A stretch of DNA of 64,000 nucleotides, taken from assembly GCF_002374315.1 (NCBI RefSeq), contig NZ_NWUX01000008.1, positions 62,001 through 126,000 of the forward strand, given 5' to 3'. Shown piece after piece: positions 53,643-63,774 of this stretch. The position numbers and the translations under genes are program-made. The DNA comes from Vreelandella nigrificans (GTDB taxonomy: Bacteria > Pseudomonadota > Gammaproteobacteria > Pseudomonadales > Halomonadaceae). Numbering within the stretch: position 1 is the first letter of the stretch; every line of letters begins with the position of its first letter. The notes under the pieces were generated by a model, which ran no database searches, was not told the DNA's origin, and saw only the letters and a program-made list of their open reading frames with translations.

Positions 53643-55352
53643 ATGAAAACGAAACTTTCCCTAGCGGTTACCCTCGCCCTGTTCAGCGCCGGTATGCTCA
53701 GCGGCTGCAGTGACGATAAAGATCCAACAGCAGCAGCGACGCAACAAGAAGCGCCGAAAAATCTCACAGCTCCCATGCTGAAATATATCCCGGCTGACTC
53801 CCCTTACTTCATGGCATCGCATGAGGCAATGCCCGAACAGGAGGCATTTGAGCTTTATCAGCGCATGCAGCCCGCGAGTGGCTTTGAGTCTGATCTGGAT
53901 GAACTGCGTGACATGCTGCACGAGATAGACGATGAAGTACTGCACTCACTCATGTCGTTCTTGGTCGCCGTAGGTGAAGAGTTTATTGGTGTTGAAACAT
54001 TAAGCGACGTTCATGCATTAGGTCTCAAGATGAGTCCTCAGACCGCCTTCTACGGGTTAGGCATCTTGCCGGTTCTGCGCATGGAACTGCAGGATGAAGA
54101 TGCCTTCCGCGAGACGCTACAGCGCATTCTGACCAAATCCGACATCAGCCTTGATACAGCGACAACCGACGGCACTGAATACTGGGTACTCTCCCAGGAC
54201 GGTCCGATTAAGGCAATTATGGCCATTATCGACCAGCAGTTGCTGATATCTGTGGTGCCGCAAGATGCCGACGATGTCCTACTAGCCCACGTGCTGGGTA
54301 AAGCTCTGCCCGACAGCAATATCGGCGATACTGGCGCACTGGCAGAGATCGAACAGCGCCATGGCTTTACACCTTACGGTGCCGGGCAGATCTACACTGC
54401 GCGCCTACTTAATGAACTGAGTACGCCATCACATGCAGGCACTCAGGCACTGATGACAGCGGTTGATGCAGAGCCGCTGGATCTCTCCGCTTGTCAGGCA
54501 GACATCGAGCGTATCACCAGCCGCTTCCCCGGCCTTGTCCTGGGCATGCGTGAGTACAACCTCAACCGCGTAGAGATGAATTTAATCCTGGCAACCGACA
54601 AGGATATTGTCAGCGATCTACGTGCCCTGGCAGTTCAGGTTCCAGGCCTTGGTAGCACTGAGGGTATCGCCAGTTTTGGACTGGGCCTAAACCTGCCTGT
54701 ACTGATGCAGACCATTCAGAAATACGCCCAGGAAGTACGGCAAAACCCCTTCAGCTGTGATGAGCTGCAGAATCTGAACAGTGTCTGGAATGAGATCAAC
54801 GTGGCGATTAACAACCCCGTCACCGCGATGATTGGTCCGACGCTGTCTGGCTTAAAAGCGCGTATTGACAGCCTAACAATGAAGGGTGGCGAACCCACAG
54901 GAACCGGTATTCTGACCTTCGCCTCACAAAACCCTCTGGCACTGCTGTCTACAGCAGGCTCCTTCGCACCGGATCTATTGTCTCTTGGGCTTGAACCAGG
55001 CGGAGAAGCCAAAAAAGTCGAGAGCATGATGCTGCCGCCAGACACACCAGAGCTCTACGCCGCTATGTCTGACACTGCCATCGTACTGGGCGCAGGCATC
55101 AGCAATCCGGCAACCCTGCAGGCTGAGCTTGAAGCCCCAGCTAAAGAGCGTGACCTGCTACTTCATGGTCACCTGCGTGGTGAGCTTTATCATGCTCTGG
55201 CCGATTTAATGGATCAGATGCCAGACAACGATATGACAGAGTTCGATATCGATATGCTGCGGCAATATGGCGATATTTACGAGAACATTGAGTACTGGCT
55301 CAGAGTGGATGATGCAGGCGTTGAAATGAGCTTATCGCTAGATCTGGAATGA
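53643..55352 (+). CDS. Large lipoprotein of unknown function (569 aa)
   Basis: A lipobox (MLSGC) after a hydrophobic leader (LSLAVTLALFSAG) marks a lipoprotein, followed by a short alanine/threonine-rich linker. The mature part opens LKYIPADSPYFMASHEAMPEQEAF, a pattern (IPADT.Y) seen in DUF3352-like periplasmic proteins. It is acidic throughout, as usual for exported proteins of halophiles, and has no catalytic motif I can name. Single gene with its own hairpin terminator at 55377. Not assigned. Confidence 0.75.
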   Translation: MKTKLSLAVTLALFSAGMLSGCSDDKDPTAAATQQEAPKNLTAPMLKYIPADSPYFMASHEAMPEQEAFELYQRMQPASGFESDLDELRDMLHEIDDEVLHSLMSFLVAVGEEFIGVETLSDVHALGLKMSPQTAFYGLGILPVLRMELQDEDAFRETLQRILTKSDISLDTATTDGTEYWVLSQDGPIKAIMAIIDQQLLISVVPQDADDVLLAHVLGKALPDSNIGDTGALAEIEQRHGFTPYGAGQIYTARLLNELSTPSHAGTQALMTAVDAEPLDLSACQADIERITSRFPGLVLGMREYNLNRVEMNLILATDKDIVSDLRALAVQVPGLGSTEGIASFGLGLNLPVLMQTIQKYAQEVRQNPFSCDELQNLNSVWNEINVAINNPVTAMIGPTLSGLKARIDSLTMKGGEPTGTGILTFASQNPLALLSTAGSFAPDLLSLGLEPGGEAKKVESMMLPPDTPELYAAMSDTAIVLGAGISNPATLQAELEAPAKERDLLLHGHLRGELYHALADLMDQMPDNDMTEFDIDMLRQYGDIYENIEYWLRVDDAGVEMSLSLDLE

Positions 55353-55376
55353 GGCCAAGCGGCTCTTACAGCCCGA

Positions 55377-55416
55377 AAAACCCACTGAAGGAACTAACCA
55401 GCCGTTAGTGGGTTTT
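55377..55416. terminator. Bidirectional terminator
   Basis: AAAACCCACT (55377-55386) pairs perfectly with AGTGGGTTTT (55407-55416). The stem ends in T-runs in both directions, between the convergent lipoprotein and alcohol dehydrogenase genes. Confidence 0.85.
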
Positions 55417-55453
55417 CATTGATCGCCTTACTACTGAATGTGGCCCCTGAGTC

Positions 55454-56533
55454 TTACGAGACCTCAAGGGCCACTTTCAGTACACCATCACGCTGGTGGG
55501 AAAATAGATCATAAGCCTCAACAATGTTCTCCAGAGCGTAACGGTGGGTGACCATCGGCCCAAGATCTACTCGCCCTGCGGCAATAATGCTCATCAGTCT
55601 GCGCATACGCTCTTTGCCACCGGGGCAAAGTGAGGTGATGATTTTGTGATCTCCTAAGCCAGCACAGAACGCGCCAAGTGGAATTATCAGGTCTTCGGAG
55701 TACACCCCAAGGCTTGAGAGCGTGCCGCCGGGTTTCAAGACTCTCAAGGCAGATTCAAAGGTTTGCTGTAGGCCGAGCGCCTCAATAGCGACATCAACAC
55801 CTCGCCCACCCGTAAGCTTAAGAATCTCCTCCACCACATCAACCTTACGAAAATCCAGCACCACGTCGGCACCCATCTGTTTGGCTATCGCCAAGCGCTC
55901 ATCAACGCCGTCAACCGCAATAATCACCCCCGCCCCACGTAGCCTTGCACCCGCCGTGGCACATAGCCCAATCGGGCCTTGGGCGAACACCGCCACCACA
56001 TCACCAATTTTGATGCCTGCAGCCTCGGCACCGGCAAAACCGGTCGACATAATGTCAGGACACATCAGTACTTGTTCGTCAGTTAAACCATCTGGTACGG
56101 GAGATAGGTTTGCCTGAGCGTCTGGCACCAGTAGATACTCAGCCTGGGCACCATCGATGGTGTTGCCAAAGCGCCAGCCGCCCATCGGTTTATAGCCGTG
56201 GCTATGGTGGCCACCATCTTGGGCGCTACAACCATCTTGGCAGGCATAGGATGTAAAACTGGGGCAGATCGCACCAGCAATCACCCGCTGGCCTTCTTTA
56301 TAACCTTTAACATTGGCCCCTAGCTTTTCAATAACACCTACAGGCTCATGGCCAATGGTTAAGCCACGCTCTACTGGATATTCACCTTTCAGGATATGTA
56401 CATCGGTGCCACAGATGGTCGTGGTGGTAACACGCATCAGCGCATCGTTGGGACCAATCTCGGGAATGGGCTTGTCGTCAATCTCGATGCGGCCAGGCTC
56501 AACAAAAATAGCCGCTTTCATCATGGTAGGCAT
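55454..56533 (-). CDS. Zinc-dependent secondary alcohol dehydrogenase
   Basis: About 359 residues of the medium-chain dehydrogenase family. TTICGTDVHILKGEYP holds the first zinc ligand and GHEPVGVIEKLGANV the second. VVAVFAQGPIGLCATAGARLRGA is the NAD(P) fold. The segment GGWRFGNTIDGAQAEYLLVP with CPDIMSTGFAGAEAA is characteristic of the isopropanol/secondary alcohol dehydrogenase branch (Thermoanaerobacter and Clostridium type), which reduces ketones. The ATG at 56533 has a GAGGAA site. The final codons and stop lie inside a hairpin (55440-55474) that may serve as its terminator. Confidence 0.88.
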   Translation of the reverse strand: MPTMMKAAIFVEPGRIEIDDKPIPEIGPNDALMRVTTTTICGTDVHILKGEYPVERGLTIGHEPVGVIEKLGANVKGYKEGQRVIAGAICPSFTSYACQDGCSAQDGGHHSHGYKPMGGWRFGNTIDGAQAEYLLVPDAQANLSPVPDGLTDEQVLMCPDIMSTGFAGAEAAGIKIGDVVAVFAQGPIGLCATAGARLRGAGVIIAVDGVDERLAIAKQMGADVVLDFRKVDVVEEILKLTGGRGVDVAIEALGLQQTFESALRVLKPGGTLSSLGVYSEDLIIPLGAFCAGLGDHKIITSLCPGGKERMRRLMSIIAAGRVDLGPMVTHRYALENIVEAYDLFSHQRDGVLKVALEVS

Positions 56534-57018
56534 AGGACGATTCCTCAAGGAGGGTAATCATGGTGCTTCACCATTAAGCTTAGGCTACTCAGCGATAGCT
56601 GGTGGCAGCTAAAATTGCGCTGTATCACGTTTTAGTACGCTAAATTAAGCTTTTTCTCACTCCAAACATGCAACTCCATCATATTTGCTATTTACTATTG
56701 CATATTTATTGCCTAAGAATTCTAACCTGGTAACTAGCTAGTTCGGAAACAGCGCGAATACTGAAATAAATGAAACGCCAAAGACCGCCAGCGAAAAGTA
56801 TATAAAGATGAAATAACCCGTGATACTTGCTCACTTGATGCCTAGTGCGGCATAACTGAAAAATGACTAGTCCGGCGTTATTTTATCTAAGTCACCTCTC
56901 TCGCGTTAGGATAAGAAATGATAGAAATTTCGCCTTTAACTCTCAGCCTTTAGCACAAGGCCATTTAGCAATATGCTCTGATGACTTACTCCCTACTCAC
57001 CATTAACAAAGATGCCCC
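56534..57018. other. Intergenic region before gltS
   Basis: About 485 bp of divergent promoter space between the dehydrogenase and gltS. I see no gene, riboswitch or convincing operator. GCATAAC near 56850 and GTTAT near 56880 look superficially like attC ends but enclose too little sequence. Confidence 0.5.
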
Positions 57019-58236
57019 ATGCCACCATCTATAGAAGTCCATGCTTTTCTCAGCTTTACGCTGGCGATCCTACTGCTGTTCATTGGTAAAGAACTTACCC
57101 AACGTTGGTCCTTACTACGCCGTTATAGTATTCCCGAGCCACTGGTCGGGGGTGCATTATGCGCAGCCATCGTCTGCCTGCTGTATTACGTTTTCAATAT
57201 CAGTATTTTCTTCGAGCTTGGCGCGCGAGACATGCTATTACTGTACTTTTTCGCCGCCATCGGCCTTAACTCCCAGATCAGAAGTCTGCTCAAAGGCGGC
57301 CGTCCATTAATGATATTGCTGGTATTAGCCAGTAGTTTCATCGTGCTACAGAATGTTATCGGTATGACCATTGCTGCGGGATTCAGTATGGATGCCCGTG
57401 CCGGACTGATGGTTGGCTCAATCTCACTGACCGGTGGTATTGGTACTACCATGGCCTGGACACCTTACTTCGTTGAGGAGCTCGGTATTATCAATGCAGG
57501 TGAGCTCGGTCTGGCCGCTAATATGATTGGACTTATAGCAGCCTGTCTGATTGGTGGTCCGATTGCTGGTTACTTAATACGCAAACATAACACACGTCCC
57601 TCCGGCGACGCTGAGCTGGAAATCGGCACCCTGCACAAAGACGAACCGTTATTGCGGCTCGATTATCATGGTGTACTGCTTGCCCTCTTCTGGCTGAATC
57701 TAGCGCTAATGCTAGGCCAGGGTTTGACCACACTGATCGCGATGAGTGGTCTCATGCTTCCGGACTTCGTAGGCTGCCTGCTGGCTGGCATTATCCTGCG
57801 CAGTGCCTGCGACTTAATCACTCACGAAGGAAAAGGGCGGTTGTGGAACTGGCCAAGCATGCAACCCGGCATCGCCCTCATCTCAGACATGAGCCTCGGC
57901 ATGTTTTTGACGATGGCACTAATGGGATTGCAGCTGTGGGAACTACAAGGTGTTCTGGGTTTCATCACCACCGCCCTGGCCATACAGATAGCGCTAACGA
58001 TCCTGTTCGTAGCCTTCGTTGTGCACCGCTTCATGGGGAGAGATTATGAGGCTTCTGTGGTATGTGCAGGTTTTGGCGGTATCGCTCTCGGCTCTACTGC
58101 GACAGCCATCGCTAATATGACCGCTGTCACACGCCAATACGGCGCTGCACCGAACGCCTTTATCGTCGTGCCGCTGGTATGTGGTTTCTTCATCGACTTA
58201 GTTAATGCATTAATCATCGGTATCATGGCAGGCTGA
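57019..58236 (+). CDS. gltS: Sodium/glutamate symporter GltS
   Basis: 405 residues. Ten-helix ESS family protein. LLFIGKELTQRWSLLRRYSIPEPLVGGALCA near residues 19-49 and GSISLTGGIGTTMAWTPYFVEELGI near 134-158 form the first inverted-repeat half, and AGFGGIALGSTATAIANMTAVTRQYGAAPNAFIVVPLVCGFFID the second, with the GGxGT/GGxxLGxT-type re-entrant loops of GltS. It imports glutamate with sodium, useful for osmolyte and nitrogen supply. It converges on the arginine deiminase operon, with a hairpin between. Confidence 0.92.
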   Translation: MPPSIEVHAFLSFTLAILLLFIGKELTQRWSLLRRYSIPEPLVGGALCAAIVCLLYYVFNISIFFELGARDMLLLYFFAAIGLNSQIRSLLKGGRPLMILLVLASSFIVLQNVIGMTIAAGFSMDARAGLMVGSISLTGGIGTTMAWTPYFVEELGIINAGELGLAANMIGLIAACLIGGPIAGYLIRKHNTRPSGDAELEIGTLHKDEPLLRLDYHGVLLALFWLNLALMLGQGLTTLIAMSGLMLPDFVGCLLAGIILRSACDLITHEGKGRLWNWPSMQPGIALISDMSLGMFLTMALMGLQLWELQGVLGFITTALAIQIALTILFVAFVVHRFMGRDYEASVVCAGFGGIALGSTATAIANMTAVTRQYGAAPNAFIVVPLVCGFFIDLVNALIIGIMAG

Positions 58237-58265
58237 ATCATGGTGAGTATTTAGCCGAACGCTAG

Positions 58266-58292
58266 CTGCGCGGTTAACCTATTACCGCGCAG
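58266..58292. terminator. Hairpin between convergent gltS and arcC
   Basis: CTGCGCGGT (58266-58274) pairs perfectly with ACCGCGCAG (58284-58292) around 9 nt. It is GC-rich and well placed for both genes, but lacks a U-run on either strand. Confidence 0.55.
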
Positions 58293-58299
58293 AAACTCA

Positions 58300-59229
58300 C
58301 TAACGAAAGCTAATACCCTGTATGCCAGTGCTGACTCTTGTACCTGCGACTCCCTGAAGGATTTCTTCGATATCAGACAAAGAGCCAATAACAGCCTCCT
58401 TACCGGTATTTCTGCTGTAGCTGCAAGCTGCTGCTATTTTTGGCCCCATAGAGCCCGCCTCAAATTTCATGCCATTGAGCACGTCTGGATGAGCACTCGC
58501 AATTGCTTTGTGGTTTGGCCCATTCCAGTCGACATAAGCAGCATCAACATCTGTCGCAATGATCAATAAATCTGCCTGTAGCTGCTCAGCTAGCAGGGCT
58601 GAGCAGAGATCTTTATCAATGACAGCCTCCACGCCATGCAGCTTATTATGTTCGTCATAAGCGGTAGGAATGCCTCCGCCTCCCGCGCAAATGACGATGG
58701 CCCCTTTTTCCAATAACCACTTTATTGGGAGAAGCTCAAAAATTCTATTGGGACGGGGGCTGGCCACTACACGGCGGAATTTATCGCCATCAGGGGCAAT
58801 ACTCCACCCTTTTTCCTTCGCTAGGCGTTCAGCTTCATCTGCTGTGTAGACGGGGCCTATTGGCTTACTGGGGTGCTGAAAAGCTGGGTCATTCAGGTCA
58901 ACTTCCACCTGTGTTAACAGGGTGGCCAGTGGCACCTCAAACGGCAGCAGATTGCCAAGCTCCTGCTCGATCATATAGCCGATCATGCCCTCAGTTTCCG
59001 CACCTAAAACATCCAGTGGATAGACACTAACATCTGTGTAAGCGGCCCCTTGCAGGGCCAGCAATCCAACCTGTGGGCCATTGCCATGGGCGATGACCAG
59101 TTCATTATTTGGCGCAATCTTGGCAATTTGTTCACACGCGATTCTGATATTTCCACGCTGAGCCTCTGCTGTCATTGGCTCTCCTCGGCGCAGCAAGGCA
59201 TTGCCACCCAGTGCAACAACGATGCGCAT
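58300..59229 (-). CDS. arcC: Carbamate kinase
   Basis: About 309 residues, normal length. [17 protein letters not shown] at the start is the phosphate-binding loop of the amino-acid-kinase fold, with [16 protein letters not shown] and [15 protein letters not shown] the other signatures. It makes ATP and releases ammonia and CO2 from carbamoyl phosphate, the energy-yielding last step of the arginine deiminase pathway. The ATG at 59229 follows a perfect AGGAGG; the earlier GTG adds 13 unrelated residues. Last gene of the operon. Confidence 0.96.
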   Translation of the reverse strand: MRIVVALGGNALLRRGEPMTAEAQRGNIRIACEQIAKIAPNNELVIAHGNGPQVGLLALQGAAYTDVSVYPLDVLGAETEGMIGYMIEQELGNLLPFEVPLATLLTQVEVDLNDPAFQHPSKPIGPVYTADEAERLAKEKGWSIAPDGDKFRRVVASPRPNRIFELLPIKWLLEKGAIVICAGGGGIPTAYDEHNKLHGVEAVIDKDLCSALLAEQLQADLLIIATDVDAAYVDWNGPNHKAIASAHPDVLNGMKFEAGSMGPKIAAACSYSRNTGKEAVIGSLSDIEEILQGVAGTRVSTGIQGISFR

Positions 59230-59274
59230 AGACTTTCCTCCTTGATCCCCATTGGTATGATTAATCACGGATGA

Positions 59275-60285
59275 TCAAACCCCACCCAAGGTGGCAACAA
59301 GCAGCGCTTTGATAGTGTGCATGCGGTTTTCCGCCTGCTCAAATGCAATGCAAGCGGGAGATTCAAAGACCTCCTCGGTCACTTCGATGCCATTTGCCAA
59401 GTGCGGATACTGGTCGGCAACCTGCTTGCCGATTTTAGTTTCCGTATTATGGAAAGCGGGCAAGCAATGCATGAATTTTACGCGCGGATTACCGGAGAGC
59501 TGCATCAATTTACTGTTAACCTGATAAGGCAATAACTGCTCGATACGCTCCCCCCAGGCCTCTACTGGCTCGCCCATTGAGACCCAAACATCCGTGTGAA
59601 TAAAGTCGACACCTTTAACTGCCGCTACTGGGTCTTCGGTCAAGGTAATAGTGGCGCCACTTTCATCAGCGAAGCGCTGACAGGCGTCAATATGCTCTTG
59701 GTGAGGCCACAACGCCTTGGGCGCAGCAATACGTACATCCATGCCAAGCTTGGCACCAATGAGCAGCAACGACTTCCCCATGTTGTTATGTGCATCACCA
59801 ACATAGGCATAGCTAATCTGATGAAGTGGTTTGTCCGTGCTTTCCCGCATGGTCATCACATCAGCGAGCATCTGAGTCGGGTGATACTCTTCAGTCAGAC
59901 CGTTGTATACCGGTACCCCGGCATATCTGGCCAGCTCTTCGACAACCTCCTGCTTAAAGCCACGATATTCGATAGCATCATACATACGCCCCAACACCCT
60001 AGCGGTATCCTTCATGCTCTCTTTATGGCCGATCTGTGAGGATCCTGGGTCAATGAAGGTAATGTTGGCACCTTGGTCATAGGCGGCCACTTCGAAAGCA
60101 CAGCGAGTACGGGTCGAGGTTTTCTCGAAGATCAATGCAATATTCTGCCCCTTGAGAAGTTGCTGCTCCGTACCGGAGTACTTGGCGCGTTTGAGGTCGC
60201 GGGCAAGGTCGAGCAGATAGCAAAGCTCTCGCTCGCTGTGATGCATTAGGCTTAGCAGGCTACGGTGATGAATGTTAAATGCCAT
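59275..60285 (-). CDS. arcB: Catabolic ornithine carbamoyltransferase
   Basis: 336 residues. The carbamoyl phosphate site [11 protein letters not shown] near residues 56-66 and the ornithine-site motif HCLPAFHN near 273-280 are intact, and DVWVSMGEP is present. Its position between arginine deiminase and carbamate kinase and its length mark it as the catabolic enzyme, turning citrulline and phosphate into ornithine and carbamoyl phosphate. It is 45 bp from arcC and 11 bp from arcA. Confidence 0.96.
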   Translation of the reverse strand: MAFNIHHRSLLSLMHHSERELCYLLDLARDLKRAKYSGTEQQLLKGQNIALIFEKTSTRTRCAFEVAAYDQGANITFIDPGSSQIGHKESMKDTARVLGRMYDAIEYRGFKQEVVEELARYAGVPVYNGLTEEYHPTQMLADVMTMRESTDKPLHQISYAYVGDAHNNMGKSLLLIGAKLGMDVRIAAPKALWPHQEHIDACQRFADESGATITLTEDPVAAVKGVDFIHTDVWVSMGEPVEAWGERIEQLLPYQVNSKLMQLSGNPRVKFMHCLPAFHNTETKIGKQVADQYPHLANGIEVTEEVFESPACIAFEQAENRMHTIKALLVATLGGV

Positions 60286-60296
60286 GGTGGGTGCTC

Positions 60297-61553
60297 TCAG
60301 TAATCAATGGGGTCACGAATGATTGGGCAGGTCATACAGTGGCCGCCGCCACGGCCACGACCCAATTCGCTGGCGCTGATGGTAATCACTTCCACGCCTG
60401 CCTTACGTAGCAAGGTATTCGTGTAGGTGTTGCGGTCGTAGCCAATGACAACACCGGGCTCCAGTGCCACGACATTGTTGCCGTCATCCCATTGCTCACG
60501 CTCTGATTCAAAGCTGTTGCCACCTGTTTCAACAACACGTAAAGCGGGCAATCCAAGAGACTCTGCCACCACATCAAGGAAGCTACTTTCTTCTCGGCGT
60601 ACATCAATACTGCCTGGGCGGCTCTCATCGGGCCTCAGACTGAACGCGACGATGTTGCGCACGACGTCAGGAAAAATCGTCACCAGATCATAGTCACAGA
60701 AGCTGAAAACGGTATCCAAATGCATGGCCGAGCGAGATTTAGGCAGACCTGCAACAATGATTCGCTTGGCCGCGCCAGCAGAGAATAACGCCTGCGCTAC
60801 TTGACCAATGGCCTGACGGGAGCTGCGCTCGCCCATTCCAATAAGCACCACCCCGTTGCCTATCGGCATCACGTCTCCACCCTCCAGAGTCGCTAAGCCA
60901 TGGTCGACATCAGGATCACCGTACCAAACCTTAAAATCGGCCTTTTCAAACTCAGGATGGAATTTATAGATCGCCGTGGTAAGCAGCGTTTCCTGACGCC
61001 GAGCTGGCCAATGCATAGGGTTCAGTGTTACACCGCCGTAGATCCAGCATGTGGTATCCCGAGTGAACTGAGTGTTCGGCAAAGGCGGCAGAATAAAGCT
61101 TGAATGGCCCAGGTAATCGCGGAACATCTTAAGTATTTCACCACCCTCGGAGCCCGCCATATCACTGCCTGATACCCCACCGATAAGAAATTCAGCTAGC
61201 CGACGCGGCTCCATCTCATCAAGCCAGGCACGCACCTCATCCTGTAGCCCTAGACCCACCTGATTAGCGGTAATCTTACGATCCAGGAGCCAACTGCGAG
61301 CTTCGGGAAGCTTCAGCGTATCCGTCAATAGGTTGTGCATCTCCAGCACTTCCACGCCCCGCTCACGCATTTTTGTCACAAAATCAAAATGATCACGCTT
61401 GGCTTGGCTAACCCACAGTACATCGTCGAACAGCAAATCATCACAATTACTCGGCGTCAGACGCTGATGAGCCAACCCAGGTGAGCAGACCATTACTTTA
61501 TGCAGTTTGCCTGCTTCGGAATGGACACCTAGCATTCGGGTATTGGTAGACAT
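60297..61553 (-). CDS. arcA: Arginine deiminase
   Basis: About 418 residues. The catalytic cysteine lies in [16 protein letters not shown] at the C-terminus. Substrate-binding motifs FTRDTTCWI and [10 protein letters not shown] and the histidine of [11 protein letters not shown] are all present. It hydrolyses arginine to citrulline and ammonia. I take the ATG at 61553, preceded by GGAG, over codons ten residues earlier. Second gene of the operon after the transporter. Confidence 0.96.
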   Translation of the reverse strand: MSTNTRMLGVHSEAGKLHKVMVCSPGLAHQRLTPSNCDDLLFDDVLWVSQAKRDHFDFVTKMRERGVEVLEMHNLLTDTLKLPEARSWLLDRKITANQVGLGLQDEVRAWLDEMEPRRLAEFLIGGVSGSDMAGSEGGEILKMFRDYLGHSSFILPPLPNTQFTRDTTCWIYGGVTLNPMHWPARRQETLLTTAIYKFHPEFEKADFKVWYGDPDVDHGLATLEGGDVMPIGNGVVLIGMGERSSRQAIGQVAQALFSAGAAKRIIVAGLPKSRSAMHLDTVFSFCDYDLVTIFPDVVRNIVAFSLRPDESRPGSIDVRREESSFLDVVAESLGLPALRVVETGGNSFESEREQWDDGNNVVALEPGVVIGYDRNTYTNTLLRKAGVEVITISASELGRGRGGGHCMTCPIIRDPIDY

Positions 61554-61590
61554 CACGTTTCTCCTTTGCATGCCGGTAGGCATGTATCGT

Positions 61591-61650
61591 TAAGCTTGTG
61601 GCCCAGTAATTTGTGGCCTAGTCATTTTCGACTTAGCAGCTTGTGGCCAC
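61591..61650. repeat. Degenerate 15-16 bp tandem repeat between arcA and the transporter gene
   Basis: Four eroded units around CTTGTGGCC(C/T)AGTAA: TAAGCTTGTGGCCCAG, TAATTTGTGGCCTAG, TCATTTTCGACTTAG, CAGCTTGTGGCCACG. Non-coding, within the arc operon. Confidence 0.6.
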
Positions 61651-61669
61651 GGCCAACATTGAGAGCCTT

Positions 61670-63181
61670 TCAGCCCAGCAGAGCTGCCAGACTCAAACAC
61701 ACCAGAATGATCACTGTCAGAATCAACAGCAGCGGCCACATGAATCGCAGCCAACGCTCATAGGGCACACGTCCTATTGCAAGCGCCCCCATTACCACGG
61801 CAAAGGTTGGATTGATCAGATTCACTAATCCATTCGCCGACTGATAAGCGGTCACTACCAAATCTCGTCCTACCCCAGCGAAGTCCGCCATAGGTGCTAA
61901 AACAGGCATACTCATTACCGCTAGGCCTGATGAGGAGGGAACAAAAAACGACATCATCACTTGCAACCAATACATCACATTGATGAAGGCAACACTGGAG
62001 AGGCCGCTCACACGCTCTTCAGACCAGTGCAAAAGCGTATCGGTGACTAAGCCAGCATCCATGATGACCACAATCCCCCTGGCCAGGCCGATGATAAGCG
62101 CGACCCCCAGCAGCTCTTTGGCACCACCGACAAACGATTCGACAAAACGTACTTCACCCAGGCGGGACACGACGCCAACTACCAAGCTGGATGCCAGGAA
62201 GAGTGCCGTCATTTCGCCCATCCACCAATCTTGCGCCAGTACACCCCACACCATAATGAGGAAGGTGCAAGCGAATAGAATGAGCACTAGCTTACGGGTA
62301 CGCGTAAACGGCAATGTTTCCGCGTCGCGCTGGCTTAGAAAGTACTCACGATCCGCTTCATACTGATCACTAACAATTGAGGCTTTGGGATTACGGCGAA
62401 CACTCGCCGCATAACGCATCACATACAGAACAGTGGCCACGAAGCACAGCGTCAGTATCACTAGCCTTAGAACAAGGCCATCGGTGAAGGGGATGCCTGC
62501 AGCATCGGATGCGATAACCGTAGCGAATGCATTGACTGTCGAGCCCAACACACCTACTCCCGCCCCCAGCAGAATAATGGCAACGGCCGTTACTGAGTCA
62601 TAGCCAGCAGCGATGATGATAGGAATTAGCAGCATGTAGAAAGCCAGTGTCTCCTCGGCCATCCCATAGGTGCTGCCCCCCAGGGCGAACAGCCCCATTA
62701 GCAACGGAATGATCCATTTTTCATGCCCCGCCATGCGGGTCATCGCTCTCCCAATTCCCGCATCAATCGCACCGGTTGCCGTCACAACCCCAATAAAGCC
62801 ACCAATGATGAGCACGAAAAGCGCCACATCGATTGCATTAGCCGTATTGCTCTCAGGGTCGTAGAGCCCTGCTATTGGGGCCATTAACACATCCCAGACA
62901 TTTTGTGGGTTAGGTTCCACCTGCTGATAGCTACCTACAACGGTAACTTCACGCCCCAGCGATTCATCAAATTCCCGCTCATACTGGCCCGCTGGTACGA
63001 ACCAAGTCAGCATTGCAGCCAAGATTGTCAGGCTAAATAAAATGCTAAAAGCCGTTGGAAAACGAAAGCTTTTCTCTTTCTTATTACCATTCGTTTGTAT
63101 GTTATCCACTGCCCTCTCCCCCATAAGTTCTCGCCCCAACAAGTTCTCGTTCCCTGCATTTTTACGGGCCAAAAAAGCCAT
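61670..63181 (-). CDS. YfcC-family transporter, probable arginine/ornithine exchanger of the ADI pathway
   Basis: About 503 residues with some twelve helices. KSFRFPTAFSILFSLTILAAMLTWFVPAGQYER near residues 36-68 and GGSTYGMAEETLAFYMLLIP are YfcC/DcuC-like landmarks. It is the first gene of the operon, where arcD normally sits, so it is expected to exchange arginine for ornithine. The ATG at 63181 has no good ribosome site; an ATG at 63124 is an equally plausible start, removing about 19 residues, and the family core begins only after both. An ANR/FNR box lies upstream. Confidence 0.85.
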   Translation of the reverse strand: MAFLARKNAGNENLLGRELMGERAVDNIQTNGNKKEKSFRFPTAFSILFSLTILAAMLTWFVPAGQYEREFDESLGREVTVVGSYQQVEPNPQNVWDVLMAPIAGLYDPESNTANAIDVALFVLIIGGFIGVVTATGAIDAGIGRAMTRMAGHEKWIIPLLMGLFALGGSTYGMAEETLAFYMLLIPIIIAAGYDSVTAVAIILLGAGVGVLGSTVNAFATVIASDAAGIPFTDGLVLRLVILTLCFVATVLYVMRYAASVRRNPKASIVSDQYEADREYFLSQRDAETLPFTRTRKLVLILFACTFLIMVWGVLAQDWWMGEMTALFLASSLVVGVVSRLGEVRFVESFVGGAKELLGVALIIGLARGIVVIMDAGLVTDTLLHWSEERVSGLSSVAFINVMYWLQVMMSFFVPSSSGLAVMSMPVLAPMADFAGVGRDLVVTAYQSANGLVNLINPTFAVVMGALAIGRVPYERWLRFMWPLLLILTVIILVCLSLAALLG

Positions 63182-63252
63182 TATCACGATACAAACTAAT
63201 AGGCATTAGCTTTTAACTCCCTCAACTATAGGCCAGGATCAAAGTAAAAAAG

Positions 63253-63266
63253 TTGATAAACATCAA
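63253..63266 (-). promoter_or_regulatory. ANR/FNR-type box controlling the arc operon
   Basis: TTGATAAACATCAA is a perfect TTGAT-N4-ATCAA dyad. A possible -10 (TATAGT on the minus strand, complement of 63225-63230) would put the start of transcription near 63218, so the box would be centred close to -41.5, the class II position for activation under low oxygen. Confidence 0.8.
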
Positions 63267-63400
63267 CAAACAAAAATATAAAAATTAAAAATTATTTTTT
63301 TAAATTTTTAATTATCAAATAGGGTGTTAAAAACATAAGGAAGTGAAGAAGTTATCTTGAGAGATATCCTGCCAGCCATAGTTAAGAGAAAAATGCCTGA

Positions 63401-63598
63401 GATACGCTGCTATGGTTTGGCGCCCTCATCATGATGACCTTAACCCACTACGCCACAGGCACCTCACCGGTGATTTTCGGTTCGGGCTACCTGACACTAG
63501 GAGAGTGGTGGAAAGCGGGCGGCATTATGAGCATAGTGAACTTACTCATTTGGGTGGTGGTTAGAGGTTTATGGTGGAAGCTACTAGGCCATTATTGA
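63401..63598 (+). pseudogene. Remnant of a DASS-family (SLC13-type) transporter, internally deleted
   Basis: An open frame after a TGA reads DTLLWFGALIMM and then directly LTHYATGTSPVIFGSGYLTLGEWWKAG and ends LWWKLLGHY. Both parts match divalent-anion:sodium symporters, but in intact proteins they are separated by roughly a hundred residues. The N-terminal two thirds is also missing. So this is a gene with a 5' truncation and an internal deletion. The first ATG, at 63431, could start at most a 55-residue peptide with no upstream ribosome site. Confidence 0.75.
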
Positions 63599-63721
63599 GC
63601 GCGTGAAATACAGCATCTGCTTGCCTCATCATCGTACCAGAAGGAAATTCCTCAACGCTTATCAGCGTATAGTATTTATTGGCCATTCATTGCACTGGCT
63701 TAAATAAGGGCTGAGAAACTG

Positions 63722-63746
63722 CAACCGGAGCCAATGGCTCCGGTTG
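63722..63746. terminator. Terminator hairpin after the csbD-like gene
   Basis: CAACCGGAGCC (63722-63732) pairs perfectly with GGCTCCGGTTG (63736-63746) around three bases. On the minus strand it follows the csbD-like stop by about 30 bp. Confidence 0.7.
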
Positions 63747-63774
63747 TAACGATAATTAGCTGACGGATTACCAG

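Noticed and set aside
56845..56885. GCATAAC...GTTAT pair resembling attC ends
   Set aside because: Only about 30 bp lie between the ends, no complementary arms are present and there is no cassette gene beside it.
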